From: an uncultured Dehalococcoidia bacterium
Lineage (GTDB): Bacteria > Chloroflexota > Dehalococcoidia > Lucifugimonadales > UBA1123
DNA length: 64,000 nucleotides
Assembly (NCBI GenBank): GCA_951812505.1
Contig: CATOSI010000003.1
Span: 1,166,788-1,230,787, forward strand
Direction: 5' to 3'
Positions 8,220 to 18,094 of the stretch are shown in pieces. Within the stretch, counting starts at the first letter, position 1; each line of letters opens with the position of its first letter. The notes beneath the pieces were generated by a model. The model had not been told where the DNA came from. It did not search any database and was given only the letters and a program-made list of their open reading frames with translations. The position numbers and the translations under genes were made by a program.

Positions 8220-9413
8220 TCAGTCTTTTCTTAGCGACGACCGTGCGCTGTATGTGACGTATCCGAGGGCGCCGAGGATGGTTCCGGCTCCGGCGATGCC
8301 GAACGTCGCGGCTATGCCGATTACGGACCCCAGTGGGCCGACCAGGAACGCTCCACCCGAACCTCCCACGTCCCACGCCTGCTGAAGGGTCGCGAGGGCT
8401 GTCCCGCGCTCCCGTGGCGGAGACCGGTCGACGGTGAGGGACTGAGTGGCGGGCTGCAGCATACCGAATCCCATGCCGTTCAGGACCCCCGATAGAATGA
8501 ATAGCATCATGTTGTCTGCGACTACCAGGAGGAACATGGCCGCTCCAACTACCAGCAGACCGGGCACGATCACCGAACCTCTTCCGAGCCTGTCGGCGAT
8601 GAGCCCGGACATGGGCAGCGCGAGCATCTGCGTTATGGAGTTGGCGGTGTAGTATAGCCCCGGATTTCCCAGGCCTTTGAGTTTTGCCAACTGGGGCAGG
8701 AACGTACTTAGAGGGGCAGTTGTGAACGTGTATGTCAGGAAAACCAGGGTCGGGAACATGGCGGAACGACTGATGAGAGGCGGTTTGGCGGCTTCCGACG
8801 ATGACGATAGCGGCTCAGCCGGCATTGACGTTCGGTTCGCGGAAATGCCGAGAGCGGACGCGGTTCCGGCGAGCGACATAAGTCCCGCATAGACAAACGC
8901 GACTCCGGAACCAAACTCCTGAAAGAGCCAGAACGCGAGCAGCGGGGAGTACAGATTGGCCAGCGCGATGGCATTTCCGTTGTAGGCCATGCCCTCCGCC
9001 CGACGGTTACTCGGCGCGAGTATGGCAATGATCGTGGCCGTGGCCACGGGTCCTATCGCCAGTCCTATACCCTGCACGACGCGGACCGGAATTATCATCC
9101 AGACATTGAAGGCTCCAACGTGGAGCAGCGTAGCAATCCCAAGGACGGCCGTTCCCGCAATCGCTACTCTCTTGGGGCCGAAGCTGGTGATCCAGCGACC
9201 GGACATCTGCCTTATCGGTATGCTGAGCAAGCCGAAAGATCCCACTACGACTCCGGTCTGCCACTCCGCTCCGCCAAGCTCTATGACGTATAGGGGGATG
9301 ATCGTCAGCATTGCCGTGTACGAGGCGAACATGAAGTGCGAAATGAACAGGTTGAGAACCAGGTCGGTCGTCCACAGCCTCCCGGTTACAGCCTCGGTTT
9401 GATCGGTTTGCAA
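8220..9413 (-). CDS. MFS transporter (MFS_1)
   Basis: A 397-residue 12-helix permease. LYVIELGGAEWQTGVVVGSF and SIPIRQMSGRWITSFGPKRV carry the helix 2-3 motif (GRW..SFGPKRV), and DRLGRGSVIVPGL is its repeat in the second half. The group is the Bcr/YfcJ-like drug or metabolite exporters; substrate unknown. The start is a TTG at 9413. It is divergent from the MFS gene at 9629 across a 215-bp intergenic region, so the two exporters may share control sequences. Confidence 0.86.
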   Translation of the reverse strand: MQTDQTEAVTGRLWTTDLVLNLFISHFMFASYTAMLTIIPLYVIELGGAEWQTGVVVGSFGLLSIPIRQMSGRWITSFGPKRVAIAGTAVLGIATLLHVGAFNVWMIIPVRVVQGIGLAIGPVATATIIAILAPSNRRAEGMAYNGNAIALANLYSPLLAFWLFQEFGSGVAFVYAGLMSLAGTASALGISANRTSMPAEPLSSSSEAAKPPLISRSAMFPTLVFLTYTFTTAPLSTFLPQLAKLKGLGNPGLYYTANSITQMLALPMSGLIADRLGRGSVIVPGLLVVGAAMFLLVVADNMMLFILSGVLNGMGFGMLQPATQSLTVDRSPPRERGTALATLQQAWDVGGSGGAFLVGPLGSVIGIAATFGIAGAGTILGALGYVTYSARSSLRKD

Positions 9414-9628
9414 GTATGGGGCCTCGGCAAATGGCTACGCTAAAAGTAGGGGTTGATTGTACGCTGGCGGGTTCGTGGGCGCAATAGCGCGATAAGCGGC
9501 GTCAGCGTGTCTGCGACCACCCTGTCACCGTGTGAATCTGCCTTGACCGTCTCGTCTCGGCGGGTGTAGCCTTACTAGTCATAAAGTGCAGGAAAATTCT
9601 GCAATCGCATTTCGCAATGGGGTAGATT

Positions 9629-10912
9629 TTGGATCAACGGACACTGACGCCCGCCGAACCGTCCGCACCGGAAGAAAAACCTTCACTCCTTTCCCCCGCG
9701 CGTTACCAAATTTTCAGTTCTCTCGCATATCGGGACTTTCGCTGGATGTTCGCAGGGTCGTTCGTCTCCTTCCTGGCGATGAACATGCAGATGATCACAC
9801 GCGGGTGGCTCATACTGGAGTTGACCGACGACTCACCTCTTGCGCTGGTTGCGGTCATGGTCAGCTTCTCTCTGCCCATGACGTTCATGTCGCCCGTCGC
9901 GGGCGCTCTTGCCGACAGACTCCCACGCAGAAGCCTGGTGATAATGAGCCAGACCGGCAATGCGCTCATGACGCTCATCATAGGCTTGCTGGACTTCACA
10001 GGCATAGTGACATTCTGGCAGGTGATGGCGATAGGATTCATCAACGGCTCGCTAATGGCGTTCAATATGCCGAGCAGGCAGGCTATTCTGTCGGAGATCG
10101 TACCCGAAAAGAGCCTGATGAACGCCATTAGCCTGAACAACTCAGGCATGAATCTGACTCGGATCGTAGGCCCGGCGGTCGCCGGATTTCTGATACTGTA
10201 CATCGGCACGCACGGCGTGTTCTTCATCGTGGGCGGCATATACGTATTCTCAGTGTTGTCCACGGTTATGATAGATGCCGGCAGGACTCCCGCTACAAAT
10301 TCAAGAAAAGGTGTGGGAGGCGATATCAAGGAGGGGCTGGCCTACGCCGCCGCCGATCCCGGACGCAAGGGTATTGTCATCCTGATGCTGATTACCACGC
10401 TGTTCGGCTTCTCCTTCTGGGGGCTGCTACCGGCGTGGGCGCGCGAGGCGCTCGACGTGCAGTCGGACGGACTGGGAATCCTGATGACAATAATGGGCGT
10501 AGGGGCTCTGGTCGGCACGCTTGCTCTCGCCGCGGTCCCGAACCTGGCACGACGGCGCGGCCTGTTGCTGCTTGTATTCACTGTTATTTGGGGTATATCG
10601 CTCGCGCTGTTCTCACAGATGACAAACTACACGGCGACCATCCCGTTCCTGCTGCTGATAGGCGTGATCAGTTCGGTGCATATGTCCCTGGGCATGACGA
10701 TGATGCAGACGCTCGCCGCGCCCGAAATGCGCGGGCGTATGATGAGCATCGGCATGATGACCTTCGGAGCGATGCCGCTCAGTTCGGTGCCATTCGGGAT
10801 TCTGGCCGAACAGATAGGCACGCCTAGTTCGCTCTTTATCAGCGGGGCGCTGCTGTCCATCGTCGTTCTGATATTCGCGGTTGTGTATCCGGCGTTCAGG
10901 CGGGTCAACTAG
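9629..10912 (+). CDS. MFS transporter (MFS_3, EntS-like)
   Basis: A 427-residue permease. The sequence ALAYRDFRWMF-type start (SSLAYRDFRWMFAGSF), MQMITRGWLILELT, GALADRLPRR and NMPSRQAILSEIVP are signature features of the MFS_3 / enterobactin-exporter-like group. The start is TTG at 9629 with GGGGTAG at about 9619-9625. It is followed 28 nt later by the phosphotriesterase-like gene on the same strand, so a functional link (export or uptake of an ester and its hydrolysis) is possible but unproven. Confidence 0.87.
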   Translation: MDQRTLTPAEPSAPEEKPSLLSPARYQIFSSLAYRDFRWMFAGSFVSFLAMNMQMITRGWLILELTDDSPLALVAVMVSFSLPMTFMSPVAGALADRLPRRSLVIMSQTGNALMTLIIGLLDFTGIVTFWQVMAIGFINGSLMAFNMPSRQAILSEIVPEKSLMNAISLNNSGMNLTRIVGPAVAGFLILYIGTHGVFFIVGGIYVFSVLSTVMIDAGRTPATNSRKGVGGDIKEGLAYAAADPGRKGIVILMLITTLFGFSFWGLLPAWAREALDVQSDGLGILMTIMGVGALVGTLALAAVPNLARRRGLLLLVFTVIWGISLALFSQMTNYTATIPFLLLIGVISSVHMSLGMTMMQTLAAPEMRGRMMSIGMMTFGAMPLSSVPFGILAEQIGTPSSLFISGALLSIVVLIFAVVYPAFRRVN

Positions 10913-10940
10913 CCAGTCCAGGGACAGGAGGAGAATCGAA

Positions 10941-11996
10941 ATGGCACGCAGTTCTATCGCAGGCATGGTCCAGACGGTGCTGGGAGCAGTCGAGTCTTCC
11001 GATCTCGGTCTGACTACAACGCACGAGCACCTGTTCATTGACTTCAGGGCGATGTACCAGCCGCCCGCCGAAGCTACTGCCCAGCACCGGGCGCATGAGC
11101 CGATAACTCTTCGGAATCATGGATGGGTTTCCTACAACCCGTACTCCAGCATCGAGAACCTGTGGGTCGTGGAGGAGGATGTCGCTATCGAGGAGGCGCG
11201 GCTCTTCAAGCGGGTCGGTGGTGGAGCAATAGTGGACGCGACGACTATCGGCATAGGACGCGATCCTCTCGCCCTGGCTCGCGTGTCCAGAGACTCGGGC
11301 GTTCACGTCGTCATGGGAGCAGGCTTCTACGTGGACATCGTCCACCCCGAGGACATGGACTCTCGCACCGAGGACGACCTCGCGCGTAAGATCATCGAGG
11401 ATATCGAGGAAGGGGTGGATGGGACCGGGGTACGCGCCGGCATAATCGGCGAGGTCGGCTGCACGTGGCCGCTGACTGATAACGAGCGCAAGTCGCTGCG
11501 GGCGTCGGCCGTCGCTCAGCAGGAGACCGGCGCGGCGATACTGATACACCCAGGTCGCTACGAGACCGCACCGCTGGAGATAATCGAGGTACTGGCGGAG
11601 TCGGGAGCGGACATCAGCCGTGTCATAATGGGGCATCTGGACAGGACCGTCGCGAATTTCGGGACGCTGGAATCGCTTGCTGCGACGGGGTGCTATCTGG
11701 AGTGGGACCTGTTTGGCAATGAGATTAGCCACTACCCGCTGTCCGACATGGATATGCCGTCGGACGGGCAGAGGCTGGATGCAATCAAGCGAGTCATAGA
11801 CGAGGTCGGGTGTGACGACAGGATCGTTCTGGCTCACGATATATGCACTCGGCACCGCCTTACCCGGTACGGTGGACACGGCTACGGTCACATCTTCGAG
11901 AACATCATTCCGAGGATGCGCACACGTGACTTCACCGATGAGCAGGTGGAGGCGCTTACTCAGCACAATGCCGCCCGAATACTGGCGTTCGTATAG
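10941..11996 (+). CDS. Phosphotriesterase-family metal-dependent hydrolase
   Basis: A 351-residue TIM-barrel hydrolase of the phosphotriesterase / resiniferatoxin-binding group. The first metal motif HEH is at residues 28-30 (LTTTHEHLFID). GIIGEVGC supplies the bridging acidic residue, ILIHPGR and MGHLDR the two histidines, and VLAHDI the last Asp. Members are lactonases or esterases more often than true phosphotriesterases, so a lactone or ester substrate is the safer guess. A perfect AGGAGGAG lies at 10927-10934 before ATG 10941. Probably co-transcribed with the MFS gene. Confidence 0.9.
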   Translation: MARSSIAGMVQTVLGAVESSDLGLTTTHEHLFIDFRAMYQPPAEATAQHRAHEPITLRNHGWVSYNPYSSIENLWVVEEDVAIEEARLFKRVGGGAIVDATTIGIGRDPLALARVSRDSGVHVVMGAGFYVDIVHPEDMDSRTEDDLARKIIEDIEEGVDGTGVRAGIIGEVGCTWPLTDNERKSLRASAVAQQETGAAILIHPGRYETAPLEIIEVLAESGADISRVIMGHLDRTVANFGTLESLAATGCYLEWDLFGNEISHYPLSDMDMPSDGQRLDAIKRVIDEVGCDDRIVLAHDICTRHRLTRYGGHGYGHIFENIIPRMRTRDFTDEQVEALTQHNAARILAFV

Positions 11997-12017
11997 CGAC
12001 TATTTCACATTAGAGCT

Positions 12018-12221
12018 TTATGGATAGAGTGGCGGATTTTCTTCCGGGTTGGGTATATGGAAGCGCACCCTGATTTGGTCCCACGCAGTGGTCTGGTCGT
12101 CCTTTAGGAAGATGACGTAGCCGTCGGGGATACGTTCGTACTCCAGTCGGGCGCCTTCAAGGGCGTCCATGAATGCCATGCGCAGGTGTAGTTCGGGCGG
12201 CTCTATGAGCAGGGTCGGCAT
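12018..12221 (-). CDS. Small hypothetical protein (67 aa)
   Basis: MPTLLIEPPELHLRMAFM... with no recognised domain, no membrane segment and no cysteine. A Pro-rich C-terminus ends NPEENPPLYP. It has no clear ribosome binding site but starts 14 nt after the end of the Uma2-like fragment on the same strand. It could be a real small gene or a remnant of a larger locus. Confidence 0.4.
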   Translation of the reverse strand: MPTLLIEPPELHLRMAFMDALEGARLEYERIPDGYVIFLKDDQTTAWDQIRVRFHIPNPEENPPLYP

Positions 12222-12235
12222 TGCAGAGACGCGGT

Positions 12236-12364
12236 CTATTCCGGGAATATCCGGATGACCGGCAGTTCCAGATATTCGCCCTCGGTCAGGATGCCGGCGT
12301 CTGCCATCTCGTAGTATTCATCTACGTTGAACAGACGTGTCGGCATCCTGGTACAGGTTGTCAT
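12236..12364 (-). pseudogene. Truncated Uma2-family endonuclease N-terminus
   Basis: A 42-codon frame (ATG at 12364, TAG at 12236). The stretch LFNVDEYYEMADAGILTE followed by GEYLEL resembles the first 35 residues of Uma2-family proteins (pattern: VEEYxxMxEAGILxEdexvEL). The catalytic part (the later D/E and K residues of the PD-(D/E)XK fold) is missing, so it is most likely a remnant. The resemblance is by eye only. Confidence 0.45.
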
Positions 12365-12377
12365 GGGAGCCGCTTTC

Positions 12378-13520
12378 TTAGCCGGCCAGTTTCATAAGGC
12401 GGGCCATTCGGGCCTTGTGGTACACGTGGTCGCCGAGGTAGTGCTGGAGAGTTCGGGCGCGCTTGGTGTACTGGGTCAGGCCGTAGTCGAGGTCGGCGCC
12501 TATGCCGGCATGGACGTGGTGAGCGGCATCGCAGGCCCTTGGGAAGCCCAGGCTAGCGACGGACTTGGCGGTGGAGACGCCTATCGGAGCGTCGTTCATG
12601 CCCTCATCCAGCTGCCAGAGAGCTTCGAATGCGGTCCACTTGGCAGAGTCGGCATCCGTCAGAGCGTCAATAACGTGGTCCTGGACCCGCTGGAACGTTC
12701 CGATTGGAACACCGAACGCGATACGGGTCTGGCTGTACTCGCGTGTCATGTCATAGACGGCCTGGGTTCCCCCGGCCATGAAGGCGCACAGCACTGCGGT
12801 CGCACAGTCCATTGCGGACTCGATGGCATTCCACGCACTTCCAGGTTCGCCCAGGACGTCGGCAGCATCAACTTCGACGTTCTCGAAGTTTACCTCGCAC
12901 GCCTTTGGACCGATCCAGCCCTGCATAACGCGGACCGAAACACCGGGCGCCGTCCGATCTACTGCCAGCAGGCTCAGGCCGTCCTCGGGCCCACCGCCGT
13001 TGGATGTTCGGGCGGCGACCAGAATCCGGTCGGCTACGTTTGCGTCAGGAATGAAGAGCTTGGTGCCGTTGAGGACGTACCCGCCGTTGCCTTCCGCTGC
13101 CTGAAGCTGGATCGAATCCGGCGACCAGGAGTAGTCAGGTTCGGTGTAGGCAAGGGCGTAGATCTGCTGGCCCATCGCGATTCCCGGGAGCATCGCCTGC
13201 TTCTGGTCTTCAGAGCCGGCGGCCATGATCGCCTGTGCCGACAGTACGGCAGAGGAAAGCAGGGGGCTGGGACAAGCGTAGTAGCCCATAACCTCGGATA
13301 CAACTCCCAGGTCAACCCAGCCCTGTCCGAGTCCGCCGTATTCTTCGGGGATAGCCAAAGACGGCCAACCCAGTTCGGACATCTGCTCCCACAGGTTGGG
13401 ATCGAAGCCGGACTCGCTGTCATCTATCTCAAGTACCCTAGTCTTGGGAACCTGGTCTTCCATGAACTCCCGCGCGGAGGACTGGAGCATGGTCTGAATT
13501 TCGTTGAGAGTAAGATCCAT
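12378..13520 (-). CDS. Acyl-CoA dehydrogenase family protein
   Basis: A 380-residue flavoprotein. N-terminal helical domain (LNEIQTMLQSSAREFMEDQVP), the LAIPEEYGGLG motif near residue 57, a beta domain with YVLNGTKLFIPDANVADRILVAART, and the C-terminal four-helix domain with RIAFGVPIGTFQRVQDHVIDALTDADSAKW. It oxidises an acyl-CoA thioester at C2-C3 with FAD. This divergent subfamily, common in steroid and aromatic-acid degraders, often works as a heteromeric pair; no partner lies next to it. GAGG is about 10 nt before ATG 13520. Confidence 0.88.
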   Translation of the reverse strand: MDLTLNEIQTMLQSSAREFMEDQVPKTRVLEIDDSESGFDPNLWEQMSELGWPSLAIPEEYGGLGQGWVDLGVVSEVMGYYACPSPLLSSAVLSAQAIMAAGSEDQKQAMLPGIAMGQQIYALAYTEPDYSWSPDSIQLQAAEGNGGYVLNGTKLFIPDANVADRILVAARTSNGGGPEDGLSLLAVDRTAPGVSVRVMQGWIGPKACEVNFENVEVDAADVLGEPGSAWNAIESAMDCATAVLCAFMAGGTQAVYDMTREYSQTRIAFGVPIGTFQRVQDHVIDALTDADSAKWTAFEALWQLDEGMNDAPIGVSTAKSVASLGFPRACDAAHHVHAGIGADLDYGLTQYTKRARTLQHYLGDHVYHKARMARLMKLAG

Positions 13521-13716
13521 TATTCAAAGCCTCACCGTTTGATTTTGGTAACAACGTCAGGGCCGGCATTCGCCAAGCACGTAAGAGATTATACTTTGGC
13601 GGAACACGCAGGGCAATCTCAACCGGCGAGCGTGGTTACACACAAGGTTGAGGTATAGTATCAGCGTCGGCTGAGGGGCTGAATGTACATTCGGGGACGA
13701 CCGGACGTGAAAGCCG

Positions 13717-14631
13717 CTATACTTGGCGAAGCCTAGGGTCGAGTGTGTCGCGCATCCAGTCGCCCAAGAAATTGAGGGCGAGGACAGTGAGTCCGATGGC
13801 GATTCCGGCGAAGACGGATACCCACAAGGCGTCCCTGAGATATTCTCTGCCGTCGGCTATTATGCCGCCCCAGGTTGGTGTGGGGGGCGGTATGCCAGCG
13901 CCGAGGAAGCTGAGGAAAGATTCGGTGAGGATAAGCTGTCCTATTCGAAGCGTGGCTATGACCAAGACGGTGTTCATCACGCCGGGCAGGATGTGTCGGA
14001 TGAGTATTCTGAAAGATGAAGCGCCGGAGATCCTGGCCAGGGATACGTAGTCGCGCTCTCTGAGTGTGAGTACCTCGGCGCGCACATTGCGGACGAATGC
14101 GGGCCAAGCGGAAAGAGCGAGCAAACCCATCATGGTAATTAGTCCCTGGCCTATTGTGACGGCGACTATGAGCGCGAGCATGATGAAAGGAAATCCGAGC
14201 CATATGTCAACGATGCGGGTTATGATCTCGTCAGTGATTCCGCCCGCGTAACCGGCAATCATTCCAAGCGCTGTACCTAGGACAGTGCCGCTGACAGTTG
14301 CCACGAGCACTACCATCATGGAGATTCGCGCGCCGTGAATCAGCCTGCTCAGTACGCCGCGACCTATGGGGTCTGCGCCGAGTATGTAGGTTCGGGTGAC
14401 CTTATCGTTCTCCTCGTACCATTCGGTGTACCAGAAAGGGGGAGCGTTCCGGTCGCGAAGGTTGCTCTCAATCGGGCTTTGTGGCGATATCAAGGGCGCG
14501 AAAATCGCTACCAACGCCAGTATAGAGATGATTACTATGGACACGACAGGCCATCTGCGAAACAGATTGACGGTTCTGCGGAAGAAATCGTCCCTTTGTG
14601 AGAATTCTATTTCAGGTTGAGTTTGTTCCAT
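13717..14631 (-). CDS. Oligopeptide/dipeptide-type ABC transporter permease (DppC/OppC-like)
   Basis: A 304-residue inner-membrane permease. Cytoplasmic N-terminus, first helix at about 28-48, the conserved YILGADPIGRGVLSRLIHGARISM (family motif: LGTDxxGRDxxSR), and the EAA-type loop EVLTLRERDYVSLARISGASSFRILIRHILP. Forms the channel with the permease encoded 25 nt upstream in the same transcript. The binding protein of this cassette is broken and no ATPase gene is nearby, so it may be non-functional or share parts with another system. Confidence 0.9.
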   Translation of the reverse strand: MEQTQPEIEFSQRDDFFRRTVNLFRRWPVVSIVIISILALVAIFAPLISPQSPIESNLRDRNAPPFWYTEWYEENDKVTRTYILGADPIGRGVLSRLIHGARISMMVVLVATVSGTVLGTALGMIAGYAGGITDEIITRIVDIWLGFPFIMLALIVAVTIGQGLITMMGLLALSAWPAFVRNVRAEVLTLRERDYVSLARISGASSFRILIRHILPGVMNTVLVIATLRIGQLILTESFLSFLGAGIPPPTPTWGGIIADGREYLRDALWVSVFAGIAIGLTVLALNFLGDWMRDTLDPRLRQV

Positions 14632-14656
14632 GTGACTCTATTCTGGCGGAAATAGA

Positions 14657-15592
14657 TTATGAGTAACGGATTCTGGGATCAATAACCCCATAGATGATGT
14701 CCACGATAAAGTTTGCGACGACGTAAATGAGTGTAAATATCAGTGTAATGACGGACAGGGTCGTCAGGTTGTTAGTGAAAACCGACTCAACCGCAAGTCT
14801 GGCTATGCCGGGCCATCCAAAGACGACCTCAACTGAAACGGAGCCGGTGATGAACCCCGTCAGCACCAATCCTGAGAAGGTGAGTGGGGCAATAAAGGCG
14901 TTCTTGAAGGCGTGCTTCCAGATGACGGTATTGACCCCGACGCCCTTGGCGCGAGCGAGTTTGACGTACTCAGAATCCAGAACTTCGAGCATGGAGGAGC
15001 GCATGAGTCTGAGGTAGCCCGCTGCAGGGAGCCAGGCGAGCGTGAGTGTCGGCAATATGTAATTCTTGATTGAGAATCCCTCTCCCTGGGTTCCGGCGGG
15101 CAGCCATTCGAGCCAGACTGCGAATACCAAGATGGCCAGAATGGCTATCCAGAACGCCGGCAGCGACTGACCCAGCAGCGCAAATATGCGCCCGACCATG
15201 TCCCAGACCGACCCGCGCTTGACTGCGGAGAGTATCCCCAAGGGGATGCCGATCAAGGTTGCCAGAATATATGAGCCTATCGCCAGTCTAAGTGTAGGAG
15301 GCAGCTTATCCTTCAATTTCGAAGATATGGGATGTCTGTCGCCGAGATCCTGCCCCAAGTCTCCCTGGAGCAGATCGCCGACCCAGAAGGCGTACTGGAG
15401 CGGCACGGGCTTGTCCAGGTGCAGCCTTTGTCTGGCCTTCTCAAGTTCTGCCGAGTCAAGGCCGTAGCCTTCTTCCGGGAGGAGAAGGACTGTGGGGTCT
15501 CCCAGTACCCTGGACGCCGCGAATATGATGATCGTGGCACCCATCACGGCCAGAATGGAGGTGAAGAATCGTTTGATTATGAATGTGGTTAT
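14657..15592 (-). CDS. Oligopeptide/dipeptide-type ABC transporter permease (DppB/OppB-like), probable AUA start
   Basis: About 311 residues from my preferred start. The N-terminus TTFIIKRFFTSILAVMGATIIIF and helices through the EAA loop (SEYVKLARAKGVG) match the DppB family, whose first residues normally lie directly before such a helix. No ATG, GTG or TTG sits at this point: the frame reads GGAGGT, six bases (ATCGTC), then ATA at 15592-15590. The frame continues upstream to an ATG at 15793, but those 67 residues look non-coding. I therefore infer an AUA start. The alternative is translation from 15793. Confidence 0.8.
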   Translation of the reverse strand: MTTFIIKRFFTSILAVMGATIIIFAASRVLGDPTVLLLPEEGYGLDSAELEKARQRLHLDKPVPLQYAFWVGDLLQGDLGQDLGDRHPISSKLKDKLPPTLRLAIGSYILATLIGIPLGILSAVKRGSVWDMVGRIFALLGQSLPAFWIAILAILVFAVWLEWLPAGTQGEGFSIKNYILPTLTLAWLPAAGYLRLMRSSMLEVLDSEYVKLARAKGVGVNTVIWKHAFKNAFIAPLTFSGLVLTGFITGSVSVEVVFGWPGIARLAVESVFTNNLTTLSVITLIFTLIYVVANFIVDIIYGVIDPRIRYS

Positions 15593-15802
15593 GACGATAC
15601 CTCCGGCGTCATTGGCTTGTCCCTGGCCGTTCCTGTCTGAATCAGGATTTGCAGGATACAGGGATATACAGGATGGATAGATTCCCGATCCCGTTTTCAC
15701 GATGAAAGACTTCGCGGGAATGAAGGTTAAGGAAAGGGAATCAATAGAGTAGGTAGAAGGGCAGCCCCCGAGTGTATGCCAGGGACTACCCAATCCGCCG
15801 CA

Positions 15803-17420
15803 TTATTTAGCGAGCTTGATGTTTTCGAGGGACTTCATGCCGCCCACCCTGAGGTTGGTCATTGGCCTCATTTCCCAAGAGGCTATCGCTTCGGAGTTGT
15901 AGATGGTGTTGTTCGGCATGGTGCCTACGATGAAGCCAAAGCGCTCCTCGTATATGTAATCGATCCAGTCCAGCGTGAGCTGTTCCAGCTCTTCCTGGTT
16001 GGTGGTCGCTTCTTTCGCGAGCACTGTTTCGCTGGCCTTGGGCAGTTCGTTGCCGGAATTATATCCAGCCGGGGAAGCTACCGCGCTCCAAGTCCACTCG
16101 CTTGCCCATGTCGGAGGAGCTGTTCTGGGGTTGAAACTGCCGTGCATACCGGTGACCGAGCGGGCTATCAGGCCCGGACGCTAGGTGGAGTAGATCTGTC
16201 GGTCGATTTCGACCTTGATGTTGAGTTCGGACAGCCAAGTGGCGGCCATTGCCTCGGCCATTTCGACAACGACGCCGCTGGGGCCTGCCCAGTAGTCGTT
16301 GATGGTGAAGCCGTCACTGAGGCCGTGCTTGTCAAGCAGCGCCTTGGAGGCTTCGCAGTCGTATGGAATGTTCCAGCGGGTGTCGCCGTCCACCTTCGCG
16401 TAGAGGGCGGTGTCGGGGGTGGATGTACTGGACGTAGGCAACCCGTCCTTGTGCACCGAGAATGGTGTCTAGAATCGCCTCGCGGTCAACGCACTGCGAT
16501 GTGGCGACGCGGACATCCCTCGCCATCTCCCGGCCTGCCATATCGTCCATTTTGGAAATCCAGGGCTTGGAGTCGTCAATCATTCGCTCAAGCGTGTCGC
16601 CGGTCCGCGGATGTTCGGTCTCCCAGTAGTTACCCTGGAAGAGTAGGCCGCGCGCATTACTCGCGCCCTCTTGGGACCTGGACATACCCTGCTCGATCAG
16701 CGAGGCCCAGTCCTTGATGGGAACTTCCGCCATCTGAGCCTGGTTCGATTCCAGGAAAGCCCTACGTGAGGACGCTTCAGGCACCTCGATCATGTCGAAG
16801 AACTCGATGTGGGGCATTCCCTTCCAGTGTTCGCCGTCGGAGCGAGCTTCCAGATAGATGCCCTTTTGCTGGGTCCATTCGGGTACCTCGAACGGGCCAG
16901 AGAGGATGATGTTCTGTCTCATCCATTCTGTGCCCTGGTCCGCCTGAACCTTGCTGGACATGATAGGCACACCCTCGCCGAGGTCGGAAACGCCCGAGAG
17001 CATGGTGCTCACGGAGAACGAATTCAGGTGCATTCTGACTTCGTACTTGCTGAGGAGTTCGAGCCTTCCGATGTCGGGACGCGGGAGGGTGTCGTGGACG
17101 GCCTCGGGCGTAATGCCCGTGTTGTAAGTGTAAACCACATCCTCGGCGGTGAGTTCACCCCACCCCTGGTGGAACTGGATACCCTCGCGAATCTTCCAGT
17201 CAATGTACATATTGTCGGGGTCATTCAGGTTGATCGTCCAGGATTCGGCGACCCACGGCTCCACGATGAAGTCACCCGTGGATGACCTGGTGGCAGTTAT
17301 CAGCACCTCGCCGGCGCCGATGTTGGGGAAAGTGGCGCACCAGACGCAGTCGGTAGGCCAGCCGCTGGACGTTCCGACACTCGTTACCGCGCCGGTTACC
17401 ACACTAACAGATTTCTGCAA
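15803..17420 (-). pseudogene. Degraded ABC transporter extracellular solute-binding protein (family 5)
   Basis: Three pieces of one SBP_bac_5 protein in order on the minus strand. The first (17420 to about 16419) carries DWKIREGIQFHQGWGELTAEDVVYT, typical of the family. A one-base expansion of a C run (G5 on the plus strand, 16415-16419) shifts the frame at VQYIHP; the next frame continues DTALYAKVDGDTRWNIPYDC. It then meets an in-frame TAG at 16181-16183 and continues in the same frame to 15803. The signal peptide and first part of the domain are also missing. Two lesions plus a missing 5' end argue for a real pseudogene, although the C-run shift alone could be a sequencing error. Confidence 0.82.
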
Positions 17421-17882
17421 TCATGGTTGTCGAATTTGGATTAACGAATGAGGAATCGGAGTTGACCCCGGCTGGGTATTCATGCCGAGGCTGCCATTGT
17501 TTATCCTTACTACCGGCTCCATGCCGCAGTCCTGGAGCATTCTTCTCGCGTGAGTCAGAATTTCGGTTCTCTTCTCGCCGACAAGGTCCGGTGTAGCTCC
17601 GGACGCCGCCGCTTTTGCCCCGTCTATCAGGTTTTCCGCACTTTCTCTGATTCCGCTGGGAATAGGGTCCGCGGCCTTGTTCCCGACCTTCGAGACGAAT
17701 TCTACGGAGGCATCGGTTATCTCTCGCGAGGTGCGCGCTCCCTCGACCGCAATTGCGTACTCCTCGGCGAACTCGCAATAGTCGTTCTGCGGCTCAAAGA
17801 ACTTACCGAAGATTGCCAGCACTACCAGCGCGCCTACGGCTACCGAGATGCCTATCGCAACATATAACGCTGGTCTGCTCAT
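17421..17882 (-). CDS. Hypothetical protein with one N-terminal membrane anchor
   Basis: A 153-residue protein: MSRPALYVAIGISVAVGALVVLAIFGKFF is a single transmembrane helix (about residues 5-27), then a helical soluble domain with two cysteines (CEF at about 37 and DCG at about 119). No family recognised. Its TGA (17423-17421) directly abuts the TTG of the broken binding-protein gene, which suggests that the present neighbour arrangement arose by a deletion that removed the 5' end of that gene. Confidence 0.6.
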   Translation of the reverse strand: MSRPALYVAIGISVAVGALVVLAIFGKFFEPQNDYCEFAEEYAIAVEGARTSREITDASVEFVSKVGNKAADPIPSGIRESAENLIDGAKAAASGATPDLVGEKRTEILTHARRMLQDCGMEPVVRINNGSLGMNTQPGSTPIPHSLIQIRQP

Positions 17883-18094
17883 CGCGCCTTTCGTTCCCTA
17901 CCGAGAAACCGCGGCTGTTGCACCAGACACAGTATCTAACTCAGTATTGTTCCTAGAAGACGAAGTGTTTTGTTCCTTACTGAGCGAACGCCTTGGATTG
18001 AACGAATGAAGCGCATTTCGCCCGTGATCATGGCAGTGGCGAACGCGTCGGTGTATGTGCTCCATTCAAGTCGCAGGGCCAAAATCTGACGATT

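Noticed and set aside
10905..11966. 353-codon minus-strand frame opposite the phosphotriesterase-like gene
   Set aside because: Antisense to conserved metal-binding motifs with a perfect Shine-Dalgarno on the other strand.
12327..13658. Long plus-strand open frame opposite the acyl-CoA dehydrogenase
   Set aside because: It is antisense to a clearly conserved enzyme and its translation has no family features; GC-rich codon use leaves the opposite strand open.
16181..16183. In-frame stop in the binding-protein pseudogene as another recoding event
   Set aside because: The codon is TAG, not TGA, no catalytic residue is involved, and the gene has other lesions.
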